Shown piece by piece: positions 36,851-46,896 of a DNA stretch of 64,000 nt. This DNA is from Flavobacterium sp. GTDB taxonomy: Bacteria > Bacteroidota > Bacteroidia > Flavobacteriales > Flavobacteriaceae. The stretch lies in contig JANXVF010000118.1 in assembly GCA_025351785.1 (NCBI GenBank), forward strand, positions 1 through 64,000, given 5' to 3'. The translations under genes and the position numbers were made by a program. The first letter of the stretch is position 1, and each line of letters begins with the position of its first letter. The notes beneath the pieces were generated by a model. That model was given only the letters and a program-made list of their open reading frames with translations. It had not been told where the DNA came from and ran no database searches.

Positions 36851-37624
36851 CTAATTCTCCTTAAATTTTCTATCCCATATTTCTGAATTAAAATTTTTAC
36901 CCATCAAAAAGAAGTAATATGCTGATGAAGCAATAACAGCCTTAAACATGAATAAAAATAATATGATAGGAGCTAACGGAACTGTTTTACCTAAATTATC
37001 CAACGGAGTTGCCGATGTAATTAAAAGACTTACAATACCACAAAATATCACAAAATTGAACATGGTTCTAAAAGGTAGTACTAGTAACTTTCTGTACCAA
37101 ACTAAATCTTTTCCCCATTGGTGAATTAAATAATAATAGTTATTCCCTATCGGTGCAAATAATAAGGGATCGTCATAATTGTCTAGTTTGAATGTTTTAC
37201 TAGGTGCCATTATTTTAAATCCTTCTAATTTTGTATTGTGAAGTTTTTCTAATTTGCTAATTTTTGAAATTGCCTCCTCAGGAATTTCATTTGCAAATAA
37301 ATTGCTGTCTAAAAAACGTAAACGAAAGTCAATTGCAATTTTCTGAATTTGATTGATATGAAATATATTTTCAGTTTCTACTAAGTCAAATTCAAAATTA
37401 TTATAGTTTGTTGAACTTTTTTCCTTTAAAGTTAATCTAATTGATGAACGCTCTAGTTCATTCTGTTCTAAAATTGCTTTTACTTCTTCTAAAATATCAG
37501 TTTTAGTCGCAAACTTTTTACGTTCTAAAACCAATTCGTCTACTAAAGTTTTCGTTTTAAATAGCATAATACAAGTTTTTATAAATAATTGGAATAAATT
37601 ATTATCTGATTCTAAATTAACCAA
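36851..37624 (-). CDS. Membrane protein of unknown function
   Basis: A 257-residue protein; an alternative start at residue 20 (MLFKTKTLVDEL, at 37567) is equally possible. The first 160 residues are soluble and charged, with a likely helical stretch VDELVLERKKFATKTDILEE. Two membrane segments follow: FVIFCGIVSLLITSA and the stretch APIILFLFMFKAVIASSAYY. The tail ends in NFNSEIWDRKFKEN. I do not recognise the family. It is a single gene on the minus strand, flanked by a 300-base empty spacer on one side and a divergent fasciclin gene on the other. Confidence 0.6.
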   Translation of the reverse strand: MVNLESDNNLFQLFIKTCIMLFKTKTLVDELVLERKKFATKTDILEEVKAILEQNELERSSIRLTLKEKSSTNYNNFEFDLVETENIFHINQIQKIAIDFRLRFLDSNLFANEIPEEAISKISKLEKLHNTKLEGFKIMAPSKTFKLDNYDDPLLFAPIGNNYYYLIHQWGKDLVWYRKLLVLPFRTMFNFVIFCGIVSLLITSATPLDNLGKTVPLAPIILFLFMFKAVIASSAYYFFLMGKNFNSEIWDRKFKEN

Positions 37625-37765
37625 TTAGTTTCAAACTCTAAAACAAATAATCATTTTTTTTTAACTTTATCAAATACTAAACTAATGTTAATTTTTAATA
37701 ATTATAAAACCAAAAAGAATTTAGCAGCGTAAATTCACTTATAACTTTAAAAAAAGAAATTTATC

Positions 37766-38332
37766 ATGAAAACAAAAAATTTATTTTCGGCATTAGTTTT
37801 AGCAGTTACAGTAATTGCAACTAGTGCAACATTTGCACAGAAAGGTAAAACAGTAATGGTTGGAGGTGCTCCTATGTACCCTACCAAAAATATTGTTGAA
37901 AACGCAGTAAATTCTAAAGATCACACAACTCTAGTTGCAGCAGTAAAAGCAGCAGGTTTAGTAGAAACTTTACAATCTAAAGGGCCATTTACAGTTTTTG
38001 CACCTACAAATGAGGCATTTGCAAAATTACCAAAAGGTACAGTTGAAACATTACTAAAACCTGAAAATTTAAAAACATTGCAAACAATTTTAACATATCA
38101 TGTTGTTGCTGGAAGAGTTAGTGCAGCTGATTTGGTTAAAAAAATTAAAGCAGGAAAAGGGAAAGCTTCCTTGAAAACTGTTTCAGGAGGTACATTAACA
38201 GCTTCTTTAAAAGGAAAAAGTGTTATACTTACTGACGAAAAAGGCGGTACTTCTAAAGTTACAATTGCTGACGTAAATCAATCTAATGGTGTTATACATG
38301 TTGTAGATACAGTATTATTACCAAAATCTTAA
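37766..38332 (+). CDS. Secreted fasciclin-domain protein
   Basis: A 188-residue protein with a signal peptide ending ATFAQ and a single FAS1 domain of about 140 residues. FAS1 hallmarks are GPFTVFAPTNEAFAKLPKG (H1 box), the YHVVAGRVSA segment and NGVIHVVDTVLLP (H2 box). Such proteins are surface or periplasmic adhesion-like domains with no enzymatic role known. It has its own terminator at 38361. Confidence 0.88.
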   Translation: MKTKNLFSALVLAVTVIATSATFAQKGKTVMVGGAPMYPTKNIVENAVNSKDHTTLVAAVKAAGLVETLQSKGPFTVFAPTNEAFAKLPKGTVETLLKPENLKTLQTILTYHVVAGRVSAADLVKKIKAGKGKASLKTVSGGTLTASLKGKSVILTDEKGGTSKVTIADVNQSNGVIHVVDTVLLPKS

Positions 38333-38360
38333 ATTTGTTGTTTTTGTTAGGTTAAAAAAG

Positions 38361-38392
38361 AAAACCATCCTTTTGCAGGATGGTTTTTTATT
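38361..38392. terminator. Terminator between the fasciclin gene and pheT
   Basis: AAAACCATCC (38361-38370) and GGATGGTTTT (38378-38387) form a perfect 10-bp stem with a 7-base loop. T on one side and A on the other suit both convergent genes. Confidence 0.85.
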
Positions 38393-38414
38393 TATATTGT
38401 TTTGGATTTTACAA

Positions 38415-40835
38415 TTATCTTAATGTAGCTCCAAGTTCTACTTCAAAGTTGGTTTGTAACTTACTCATAATTTTATCTATTTGAGTATCTGTTAATGTTT
38501 TTGAGTTATCCTGGATTATAAAACTCAAAGCATATGATTTTTTATTTTCTGGTAAATTCTTACCTTCATAAACATCAAATAAATTTATATCTTTTAATAA
38601 AATCTTTTCTGATTGCCTAGCAGTATTAAAAACACTTTCAAAAGTTACATTTTTATCAAGTAGTAGTGATAAATCTCTACGAACTTCTGGATATTTTGGG
38701 ATAGAAGTGAATTTTATTTTATTAGAAATTAATTTTAAGATTAAATCCCAATTAAAATCAGCATAAAAAACTTCTTGTTTTATGTCAAATGATTTTAAAA
38801 TTATTTTTTTAACAGTTCCCAATTCAACTAAAATATCATTTCCATAACTTATGGCGATTCCTTCAGAAAATATATCATTTGTGAAAGGTATATTTTTAGT
38901 TTTAACATATCCCAACCTTGTCAAAATCGTTGTTACATATCCTTTAAATAAAAAGAAATCATTAGGCTTATTTTGATTTGTCCAACTTTCATTCATTTGG
39001 TTTCCGGTAGCAAAAAGAGTTAAATGTTTCTTTTCGTTATAGCCTGATAATAATTTACGATAACTTTTACCAAATTCGAATAATTTCAAATCAGAATTTT
39101 TTCTGTTTATATTAAATAAAATAGCTTCTAGTCCCGAAAACAGTAATGATTGTCTCATTGCCGACAAATCGTAACTCAGTGGATTTAGCATTTTAACATT
39201 ATATTCATCTTTAAGTAAATTAGAAAGTTTTGAATATTCTGGTGTAGTTAACGAATTTGATATAATTTCGTTGAAACCTAACGAATTTAACTGGTTTGAT
39301 ATAATATTTTGTAATTTGTAATCTTCTGTTCGAGAGGATTTTGCAATTGTGGCATTTAATTTTTTAGAAAAGTTTATATTGTTGTAACCATATACCCTTA
39401 GTATTTCCTCGATAACATCTACCTCCCTTTGAACATCTACTCTGTAAGAAGGAATTATAAGTCCCAAACCAGCATCTGATGAACTGTTTACCTTAATATC
39501 TAGCGATGCTAAAATCTTTTTAATTGTTTCTTTAGGTAACTCTTGTCCTATAAGTTTATTTGTTTTTTCATAATGAAGAAAAACGGTGAAATCTTCAATT
39601 TTTTTTGGGTATATATCAATAATATCCGAAGTTATTTCTCCTCCAGCAACTTCTTGAATTAGTAGAGAAGCTCTTTTCAAAGCATATTCTGTTATAGTTG
39701 GATCTATGCCACGTTCAAATCGAAATGAAGCATCAGTACTTATACCTTGCCTTTTTGCTGTTTTTCTTATAGTTGTTGGATTGAAATATGCACTTTCTAA
39801 AAAAATAGTAGTAGTATTTTCAGATATTCCAGAATTTTTCCCTCCTAAAATTCCTGCTAGACACATCGGTCCATTATCGTCACAAATTAAAATATCATCT
39901 TCGTGCAAAGTTCGTTCTACAGCATCTAAGGTTATAAATTTAGTTCCGGCAGGAAGTGTTTTTACATAAACTTTACCCGTAATTTTTGAAGCGTCAAAGG
40001 CATGAAGTGGTTGCCCTAATTCGTGTAAAACATAATTTGTAACGTCAATAACATTATTTTTTGGAGTTAAACCTATTGATTTCAGTCTATTTTGCAACCA
40101 GCTTGGCGAAGGTTTTATTTTAATTCCAGAAATTGTTACACCGCAATATCTAGGCGAAAGTTTTGAATCTTTAATATCAATATCAATTTTTAAAGTTCGT
40201 TTGTCTACTTTAAATTTTGATACTGATGGAGTTATTAATTCTAAGAAAGTATTTTTTTGAATCAGACCTGAGCGTAAATCTCTGGCTACACCATAATGAG
40301 ACATTGCGTCTGCTCGATTAGGAGTTAAACCAATTTCAAAAATCTCATCATTTTCAATATTAAAAACTGTTGATGCTAGTGTTCCTGGTTTTAGTTTTTC
40401 GTCAAGAATCATAATTCCGTCGTGGCTTGTTCCTAAACCCAGTTCATCTTCTGCACATATCATTCCGTGACTTTCCTGACCTCTTATTTTTCCTTTCTTA
40501 ATTTCATATTCATTTCCTTCTTTATCAAGTAGTTTAGTCCCAATTGTTGCGACTGGAACTTTCAATCCTTTTGCTACATTTGTGGCGCCACAAACAATTT
40601 GTACTGGGGTTCCATCTCCTAAATCAACGGTTGTAATATTTAGTCTATCAGCATCTGGATGTTTTTTGCAAGATAAAACATGACCAACTACAACTCCTTG
40701 TAAACCTCCTTTAATTGATTGATATTTCTCGATTATTTCTACCTCCAAACCTAAATCGGTCAATATCGAAGCGATTTCTTCTGAGTTAGAATCTATTTTT
40801 AAAAATTGTTTGAGCCAGTTGTATGAAATTCGCAT
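38415..40835 (-). CDS. pheT: Phenylalanyl-tRNA synthetase beta subunit
   Basis: An 806-residue beta subunit of the (alpha-beta)2 enzyme. It starts MRISYNWLKQFLKID. The tRNA-binding OB domain includes VVVGHVLSCKKHPDADRLNI and QIVCGATNVAKGLKVP, followed by the B3/B4 editing region (AILGGKNSGISENTTTIFLE), B5, the catalytic-like core and the C-terminal ferredoxin-fold anticodon-binding domain (IPKYPEVRRDLSLLLDK). Length and domain order are normal. pheS is not adjacent, which is usual in Bacteroidota. Confidence 0.95.
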   Translation of the reverse strand: MRISYNWLKQFLKIDSNSEEIASILTDLGLEVEIIEKYQSIKGGLQGVVVGHVLSCKKHPDADRLNITTVDLGDGTPVQIVCGATNVAKGLKVPVATIGTKLLDKEGNEYEIKKGKIRGQESHGMICAEDELGLGTSHDGIMILDEKLKPGTLASTVFNIENDEIFEIGLTPNRADAMSHYGVARDLRSGLIQKNTFLELITPSVSKFKVDKRTLKIDIDIKDSKLSPRYCGVTISGIKIKPSPSWLQNRLKSIGLTPKNNVIDVTNYVLHELGQPLHAFDASKITGKVYVKTLPAGTKFITLDAVERTLHEDDILICDDNGPMCLAGILGGKNSGISENTTTIFLESAYFNPTTIRKTAKRQGISTDASFRFERGIDPTITEYALKRASLLIQEVAGGEITSDIIDIYPKKIEDFTVFLHYEKTNKLIGQELPKETIKKILASLDIKVNSSSDAGLGLIIPSYRVDVQREVDVIEEILRVYGYNNINFSKKLNATIAKSSRTEDYKLQNIISNQLNSLGFNEIISNSLTTPEYSKLSNLLKDEYNVKMLNPLSYDLSAMRQSLLFSGLEAILFNINRKNSDLKLFEFGKSYRKLLSGYNEKKHLTLFATGNQMNESWTNQNKPNDFFLFKGYVTTILTRLGYVKTKNIPFTNDIFSEGIAISYGNDILVELGTVKKIILKSFDIKQEVFYADFNWDLILKLISNKIKFTSIPKYPEVRRDLSLLLDKNVTFESVFNTARQSEKILLKDINLFDVYEGKNLPENKKSYALSFIIQDNSKTLTDTQIDKIMSKLQTNFEVELGATLR

Positions 40836-40941
40836 CTATTGAATATTTAAGCAGTCAAATATAGCCATTATTCAATAATTATCAATTATCAATTTTCAAT
40901 TTTGGATTAAAAATTAACCGTTAGCATTAATTTTCAACAAA

Positions 40942-41874
40942 TTAATTTTGAAATACCATAAACGATTTTGTTTCATCGTTATATATGTAAAAGTAGGTGT
41001 TCGAATTGGTATTTGTAATCTGAAAACCGTCAAGCGGAAAGGTTGTGTTTTCGTTATTTACAATCACTTTGGTTTCTTTTGGTATTTGTTTAATGCTTAA
41101 AAAAGAGGGATATGATTTTTTGTATATTAAATCATAAGTATCGTTTTCAATATTTTTAAAATAAACAAATAAACCAGAATTAATGAGCTCAAAATTGTCT
41201 AAAATAATTGCAAAGTCTTGTTTTCCGTCATTATTAAAATCAGAATAAATTATTGATTTATTGTAACGGTCAACATCTTTTGCATATTGAAATGTTTCGT
41301 TTTCAATTTTAAGATTTTCTTCAATTGCAGATTTTATTATGTTATCAATTGGTAATGAAGGGATTTCTTTAGGTTTGGGAACATAATCTTTAAAAGCCGA
41401 TTTTTCTATAAAATCATCTTCTAACATATATCCAACGGGTTTATCTGACAAAAAAATTGGTTTTAAGGCATATATTGCAACATAGTTTGTGCGTCTCTCT
41501 TTTTGCAATAAAGTTTGATCAACGTTTGTGACTTTACTGTTTTTGTCTATATTTTTTGTGTAAATTACAGTACCAAATTTTAAGTTGTACACCGAGTTAA
41601 ATTTTGCATAATTAGCCGTTCGTCTTACAGGCGCATCATCAGTAATAACGATATTCTCGATGGCACAAAAACCAAGTTTATTTAAGGAATCGTTCTTTAA
41701 ATCAATTTCATTTAAAACTAAATTTTCATCAGATGGATTGAGCTTGATGCCTAATATATTTTTATGTTCTACAACTTTAAAATACAAAATGATGAAAATA
41801 AACAGAATAATAAAAATTAGAATAATAAAAACTGTTTTATTATTTTTAAATAACTGTTTCAAATTTATTATCAT
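40942..41874 (-). CDS. Membrane-anchored SH3-like protein of unknown function
   Basis: A 310-residue protein with one N-terminal membrane segment (VFIILIFIILFIFIILYF) and a long outer part. Residues of about 75-150 (DDAPVRRTANYAKFNSVYNL and after) resemble a bacterial SH3-like domain. SDFNNDGKQDFAIIL is a DxNxDG-type calcium-binding or FG-GAP-like motif. The protein should sit in the inner membrane facing the periplasm. I do not recognise a named family. Neighbouring spacers are AT-rich; the one before pheT contains short AATTATCAATT repeats. Confidence 0.55.
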   Translation of the reverse strand: MIINLKQLFKNNKTVFIILIFIILFIFIILYFKVVEHKNILGIKLNPSDENLVLNEIDLKNDSLNKLGFCAIENIVITDDAPVRRTANYAKFNSVYNLKFGTVIYTKNIDKNSKVTNVDQTLLQKERRTNYVAIYALKPIFLSDKPVGYMLEDDFIEKSAFKDYVPKPKEIPSLPIDNIIKSAIEENLKIENETFQYAKDVDRYNKSIIYSDFNNDGKQDFAIILDNFELINSGLFVYFKNIENDTYDLIYKKSYPSFLSIKQIPKETKVIVNNENTTFPLDGFQITNTNSNTYFYIYNDETKSFMVFQN

Positions 41875-42052
41875 TTTAAATTCATTTAAATCTCGAAAAT
41901 CAAATTTAGAATATTGTATTATCTTATCAAAAAATAATTGATATAAATTGAAGATTAATTAATTTAGATGTCAATTATTCAATTAATTAATATTTTTTAA
42001 AAATACAATATAATTTGATGAAGCGTAATAAATTTAGTAAAAGATTTTAAAA

Positions 42053-42559
42053 TTATTTTGATGATAAACTTTTTAATAAACTTTCTAAATTATTGAGTGT
42101 CATTGTAATTCCTCCTTGAAATCCCATTTCTAATTGTTGTTCCATTCTTTCGGCAGACTCATTATAAATATGAATACCAACTTTTGTTATACCATCATTT
42201 TCAGTAAAAGTTAGTTCCCACTCTGAGCCTGGTAAAACTGCATTTTCATCCTTGTCTGCAAAGGCATTATAAAATTTGAAATTATTTTGAGGATTTATCA
42301 AAATGTAGTTCTGAATTGACCAATGCTCATCGCCTTCTGGACTAACCATGGCATAAAATCGTTTACCCCCTTTTTCAAAATTCATATATTTTGATTTAGA
42401 TTCCCATGGTTTTGGTGCCCACCACTGGTCTAAAAGCTCTTGCTTAGTAAAAGTATCCCAAACTAATGATTTTTCATATGCATATTCTTTTTCAATAAAA
42501 ACAGTCCTTTTTAATTTATCAATTTTGAAATTAAATATTAAATCTCGCATAATTTTCAA
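42053..42559 (-). CDS. SRPBCC (AHSA1-like) domain protein
   Basis: A 168-residue START/Bet v1-fold protein of the AHSA1 group: ALVWDTFTK-like helix, LLDQWWAPKPWESKSKYMNF, FEKGGKRFYAMVSPEG and the C-terminal helix MGFQGGITMTLNNLESLL. The family binds small hydrophobic ligands or acts as a co-chaperone; its role here is unknown. An alternative start at residue 4 exists. It follows hutH by 12 bases and is probably co-transcribed. Confidence 0.75.
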   Translation of the reverse strand: MKIMRDLIFNFKIDKLKRTVFIEKEYAYEKSLVWDTFTKQELLDQWWAPKPWESKSKYMNFEKGGKRFYAMVSPEGDEHWSIQNYILINPQNNFKFYNAFADKDENAVLPGSEWELTFTENDGITKVGIHIYNESAERMEQQLEMGFQGGITMTLNNLESLLKSLSSK

Positions 42560-42571
42560 GTGTTTGGTTAG

Positions 42572-44068
42572 TTAAACTTCAATAATAAAACTGTTCAGAA
42601 AATTGATTGATTTGATGATATCATAATGCAGAATTCTGTCTTCTTTTACAAACATAACATTTTCTCGATATAATTTTAAAAAAGATTCTAAAAATGAACT
42701 GGTTTTTAGTGGTCGTCTAAATTCTATTGCTTGAGTAGCATTCAGTAATTCTATTGCTAAAATTCGTTCTAAGTTTTCCATTATTTTAAAGCATTTTGTA
42801 GCAGCGTTTGCACCCATAGATACGTGATCTTCTTGTCCGTTACTCGAAACAATACTATCAATACTAGCTGGAGTTGCTAATTGTTTATTCTGACTTGCAA
42901 TACTTGCTGCTGTATATTGCGGAATCATCATACCCGAATTTAAACCAGGATTATCGACCAAAAAAGCGGGTAAACCTCGTTGTCCTGAAATTAACTGATA
43001 CGTTCTCCTTTCAGAAATGCTTCCTAATTCAGAAAGTGCAATTGCAAGAAAATCTAAAGCTAAAGCCAAAGGTTGACCGTGAAAATTTCCTCCAGAAATA
43101 ATCACATCTTCTTCGATAAATATATTTGGATTATCGGTAACAGAATTAATTTCAGTCTCAAAAACTTTATTTACATAATCTATTGTATCTTTTGTAGCGC
43201 CATGTACTTGTGGTATACATCTAAACGAGTATGGATCTTGAACATGTTGTTTTTTTTGATTTATAATTTGACTTCCATCGAGTAATTCGCTGATTTGTTT
43301 AGCAGTATTTATTTGTCCTTTATGTGGACGGATATAATGAATTAACTCATTAAAAGGTTCTATTCGACCGTCAAACCCTTCTAATGAAATTGCAGCAATT
43401 ACATCAGAAAAATATGAAAATTTCATCGCTTTTAGCAAAATATAACTGCCGTAAGCACTCATAAATTGTGTACCGTTTAATAATGCCAAACCTTCTTTAG
43501 ATTGCAAAACAATTGGTTGCCAGTTAAAGTGTTTCAAAACTTCGGATGAATGTACTTTTTTACCATCAAAATAAACTTCTCCCTCACCTAATAAAGGTAA
43601 GGATAAATGGGCTAGAGGAGCTAAATCGCCACTTGCACCAAGCGAACCCTGCTCATAAACAACAGGAAGAATATTGTTATTATAAAATTCAATTAATCGT
43701 TCGACTGTTTGCAATTGAATTCCCGAATGTCCGTAACTTAAACTTTGAATTTTAAGAAACAGCATAATTTTAACAATTTCCTTTGGAATTTCGTCACCCG
43801 TTCCACAAGCATGCGATTTTACGAGATTTTCTTGAAGTTGGGATAAGTTTTCTTTTGAAATTTTTACATTACATAACGATCCAAATCCTGTATTTATTCC
43901 GTAAATAGGACTGTTAGTTGTATCCATTTTTTTATCCAAATAGGATCTGCAATTTTTGATATTTATTTTTGCCTCCTCAGATAATGATATACTTTTATTT
44001 TGAGAAATAATTTCTTGCAAATTTTTTAAATGCAATATTTCTGAGCTTATGTAATGCGTTTCATCCAT
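42572..44068 (-). CDS. hutH: Histidine ammonia-lyase
   Basis: A 498-residue MIO-type ammonia-lyase that deaminates histidine to urocanate. The MIO triad A145-S146-G147 lies in GSLGASGDLAPLAHL; NTGFGSL holds the active-site tyrosine region and KSHACGTG is the HAL-type substrate loop. That loop argues for histidine rather than tyrosine as substrate. The other hut genes (hutU, hutI, hutG) are not in the window, so the pathway must be completed elsewhere. It is the first gene of a two-gene minus-strand unit with the SRPBCC protein. Confidence 0.88.
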   Translation of the reverse strand: MDETHYISSEILHLKNLQEIISQNKSISLSEEAKINIKNCRSYLDKKMDTTNSPIYGINTGFGSLCNVKISKENLSQLQENLVKSHACGTGDEIPKEIVKIMLFLKIQSLSYGHSGIQLQTVERLIEFYNNNILPVVYEQGSLGASGDLAPLAHLSLPLLGEGEVYFDGKKVHSSEVLKHFNWQPIVLQSKEGLALLNGTQFMSAYGSYILLKAMKFSYFSDVIAAISLEGFDGRIEPFNELIHYIRPHKGQINTAKQISELLDGSQIINQKKQHVQDPYSFRCIPQVHGATKDTIDYVNKVFETEINSVTDNPNIFIEEDVIISGGNFHGQPLALALDFLAIALSELGSISERRTYQLISGQRGLPAFLVDNPGLNSGMMIPQYTAASIASQNKQLATPASIDSIVSSNGQEDHVSMGANAATKCFKIMENLERILAIELLNATQAIEFRRPLKTSSFLESFLKLYRENVMFVKEDRILHYDIIKSINFLNSFIIEV

Positions 44069-44236
44069 CGAATAATACTATTTGACTTCAAAAATCCGTA
44101 AAATTTTATCAAAATCCAATTTAAATTTCATATTGTAAAAAATTTGAACAATTTGATATTGATTTTACATTTATAAACCTCTATTTAATACAATTTTTAA
44201 ATAATCATTAATAATGTGATTTTTTAAGAAAGAAAT

Positions 44237-44266
44237 TTGATAATTCTAATTTCAAACTTATCTTTA
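44237..44266 (+). promoter_or_regulatory. Promoter of the threonine operon
   Basis: TTG (44237-44239), 19 bases, TATCTTTA (44259-44266) fits the Bacteroidota promoter with one mismatch in the -7 box. It is 57 bases upstream of the thrA start. Confidence 0.55.
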
Positions 44267-44322
44267 GCCAATAAATACTTACAAAATTTAAGCTTTAATA
44301 AATTTAAATTAAATTAATAAAA

Positions 44323-46770
44323 ATGATAGTACTAAAATTTGGAGGAACATCGGTTGCCAACACTCAAAATATAAATTTAGTTCTCAAAATTATAAATCAA
44401 AAGGCACAAAATGATAATTTGATAGTAGTAGTTTCTGCATTAAGTGGCATTACCGATTTATTGTTAGTAGCTTCTTCGAGAGCTGCATTAAAAAATGAAA
44501 ATTATAAATTAGTAATTGAAGAAATAAAACAAAAACATTTTGCAACAATATTAGAATTAGTTAGTTACGAAAATCAAAACCAACTTACAATTAAAATTAA
44601 TAGTCAAATAAATCAGTTACAAACACTACTTGACGGATGTTTTTTATTGGGTGAATTATCACCACGAACAGCCGATGCAATTGCAAGTTTTGGAGAACTT
44701 TTGTCCTCCCAAATTATTGCTGTTGCGCTTCAACAAACTATACCAAATAGCAATTTTAAAGACAGTCGCGAATTAATTATTACAAACTCTAATTTTGGAA
44801 AAGCAGTTGTTGAATTTCCGCTTACAAATCAGAAAATAGAAAAATATTTTTCATCAAATAAATCTCAAGTAGTTGTTTTGCCGGGATTTATCGCATCGGA
44901 TGAAGATGGAAATACAACCACTCTTGGTCGGGGTGGCTCTGATTATACTGCGGCTATTTTTGCAAATGGCGCAAATGCGACTTCTTTAGAAATTTGGACT
45001 GACGTAAACGGAATGTTTACCGCCAATCCAAAAATCGTAAAACAAGCGCAACCAATTGAAAGTATTTCTTATCAAGAAGCTATGGAATTGTCCCATTTTG
45101 GTGCCAAAGTATTATATCCACCAACTATTCAGCCTGTTCTTAAAGCTAATATTCCCATTTGGATTAAAAATACATTTGATCCTGAAGCATATGGAACACT
45201 AATTTCTAGCAATCCTGATTCAAATGCCAATCCAATTAAAGGGATTTCACATATTGATAAAATTGCGCTTTTAACACTCGAAGGATCAGGAATGATTGGT
45301 ATTGCAGGTTCTTCTAGACGCTTATTTTCTGTTCTTTCAAAATGCAGTATCAATGTAATTTTTATAACCCAAGCATCATCAGAACATTCTATTTGTGTAG
45401 GAATTCAAAACCAAGATGCAGATATTGCAAAAAAAGCCATTGAGATTGAATTTCAAATTGAAATTAGTCAAAATAAAATTGATTCCTGTATTGTCGAAAA
45501 AGATTTGTGCATTCTAGCCCTTGTTGGCGAAAGCATGAAAAATCATCAAGGTTTGAGTGGCAAAATGTTTAGTACTTTAGGTAAAAACAACGTGAATATA
45601 CGGGCAATTGCACAAGGTGCTTCCGAAAGAAATATTTCGGTAGTTATCAACGAAAAAGATGTCCAAAAAGCACTAAATACCTTACACGAACGTTTCTTTG
45701 AAGACAATACCAAACAGTTGAATTTGTTTGTTATGGGTGTTGGAAATGTAGGTGAAAAATTTATAGATCAAATAAACCAACAGAAGAAATTTTTGAAGGA
45801 AAATCTGAAAATAAATCTTCGTGTAATTGCAATGTCAAACTCCCGAAAAATGTTTTTTGATGAAGAGGGAATGAATTTAAAAGATTGGAAATCACTCTTA
45901 GAAAATGGCGAAACTGCAAATGTTTCTGAATTTATTTCAAAAGTAAAAGAACTCAATTTAAGAAATTCTATTTTTGTAGATATCACTGCAAATGAAACTA
46001 TTGCATCCATTTATGACCAATTTTTGAAACAAAATATCGCAGTTGTTACCTGCAACAAAATAGCCTGTTCGTCACAATTTGAAAACTATAAATATTTAAA
46101 AAATCTTTCTAAAAAATACAATGCTCCATTTTTATTTGAAACCAATGTTGGAGCAGGTTTACCAATCATTGATACATTAAAACATTTAATTGCTTCTGGA
46201 GATAAAATCAATCGAATAAATGCGGTTTTATCAGGAAGTTTGAATTTTATTTTTAATAATTTTAGTGATTCATATAATTTTCATGATGTAGTATCAGAAG
46301 CTGGCGTACAAGGATTTACAGAACCTGATCCAAAAATTGATTTAAGTGGAGTTGATGTTGCCAGAAAGATTCTAATTCTTATTCGCGAAAGCGGTTATGA
46401 AATGGATATAGAAGCCATTGAAAACAATTGTTTTTTGCCACAAGAATGTATGGAAACCAGTAATAATGAAGATTTTTTTAAATCGTTAACAAAAAATGCT
46501 AAACATTTTGAAAATCTTTTAGCTGATGCCAAATCAAAAGATTCACGTTTGAAATTTGTAGCTTCATTTGATAACGGAAAAGCTAGTGTTGGTTTGCAAT
46601 TTATCCCAAAAGAAAGTCCTTTTTACAATCTGGAAGGAAAAGACAATATTGTAGAATTTTATACCGATAGATATATCGAACAACCCTTAATCATAAAAGG
46701 TGCGGGTGCTGGTGCTGCAGTTACAGCTTCTGGAATTTTTGCCGATGTGATTAGAATTGGAAATATATAA
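44323..46770 (+). CDS. thrA: Bifunctional aspartokinase/homoserine dehydrogenase
   Basis: An 815-residue fusion. Residues of about 1-290 are aspartokinase (IVLKFGGTSVANTQN, then SDYTAAIFANGANATSLEIW). Two ACT domains follow (LEGSGMIGIAGSSRRLFSVL and GKMFSTLGKNNVNIRAIAQG). From about 465 it is homoserine dehydrogenase, with the NAD(P)-binding FVMGVGNVGEKFIDQI and catalytic-region GLPIIDTLKHLIASGDKINR. It carries out the first and third steps from aspartate to threonine and is probably feedback-inhibited through the ACT domains. It leads the operon thrA-thrB-DUF2237-thrC. Confidence 0.95.
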   Translation: MIVLKFGGTSVANTQNINLVLKIINQKAQNDNLIVVVSALSGITDLLLVASSRAALKNENYKLVIEEIKQKHFATILELVSYENQNQLTIKINSQINQLQTLLDGCFLLGELSPRTADAIASFGELLSSQIIAVALQQTIPNSNFKDSRELIITNSNFGKAVVEFPLTNQKIEKYFSSNKSQVVVLPGFIASDEDGNTTTLGRGGSDYTAAIFANGANATSLEIWTDVNGMFTANPKIVKQAQPIESISYQEAMELSHFGAKVLYPPTIQPVLKANIPIWIKNTFDPEAYGTLISSNPDSNANPIKGISHIDKIALLTLEGSGMIGIAGSSRRLFSVLSKCSINVIFITQASSEHSICVGIQNQDADIAKKAIEIEFQIEISQNKIDSCIVEKDLCILALVGESMKNHQGLSGKMFSTLGKNNVNIRAIAQGASERNISVVINEKDVQKALNTLHERFFEDNTKQLNLFVMGVGNVGEKFIDQINQQKKFLKENLKINLRVIAMSNSRKMFFDEEGMNLKDWKSLLENGETANVSEFISKVKELNLRNSIFVDITANETIASIYDQFLKQNIAVVTCNKIACSSQFENYKYLKNLSKKYNAPFLFETNVGAGLPIIDTLKHLIASGDKINRINAVLSGSLNFIFNNFSDSYNFHDVVSEAGVQGFTEPDPKIDLSGVDVARKILILIRESGYEMDIEAIENNCFLPQECMETSNNEDFFKSLTKNAKHFENLLADAKSKDSRLKFVASFDNGKASVGLQFIPKESPFYNLEGKDNIVEFYTDRYIEQPLIIKGAGAGAAVTASGIFADVIRIGNI

Positions 46771-46869
46771 TTTTCAACTATAAATTGCACGAATAATAAA
46801 TTCATAAAAAAATAAATTAAACTCACAAACAATTATAAATACATTAAATTCGACTAAAAATAATTAAAA

Positions 46870-46895
46870 GAGATTGCTTCGTGCCTCGCAATGAC
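46870..46895 (-). repeat. REP-like palindrome, family 2, copy at the thrB start
   Basis: On the minus strand it reads ATTGCGAGGCACGAAGCAAT, one change from the copy at 5923. It fills the end of the thrA-thrB spacer and includes an ATG at 46891 that could be mistaken for the thrB start. Confidence 0.7.
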
Positions 46896-46896
46896 T

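Noticed and set aside
43620..43680. Tyrosine ammonia-lyase for the MIO enzyme
   Set aside because: The substrate loop reads KSHACGTG, as in histidine ammonia-lyases, and the overall sequence does not follow the flavobacterial tyrosine ammonia-lyase pattern I know.
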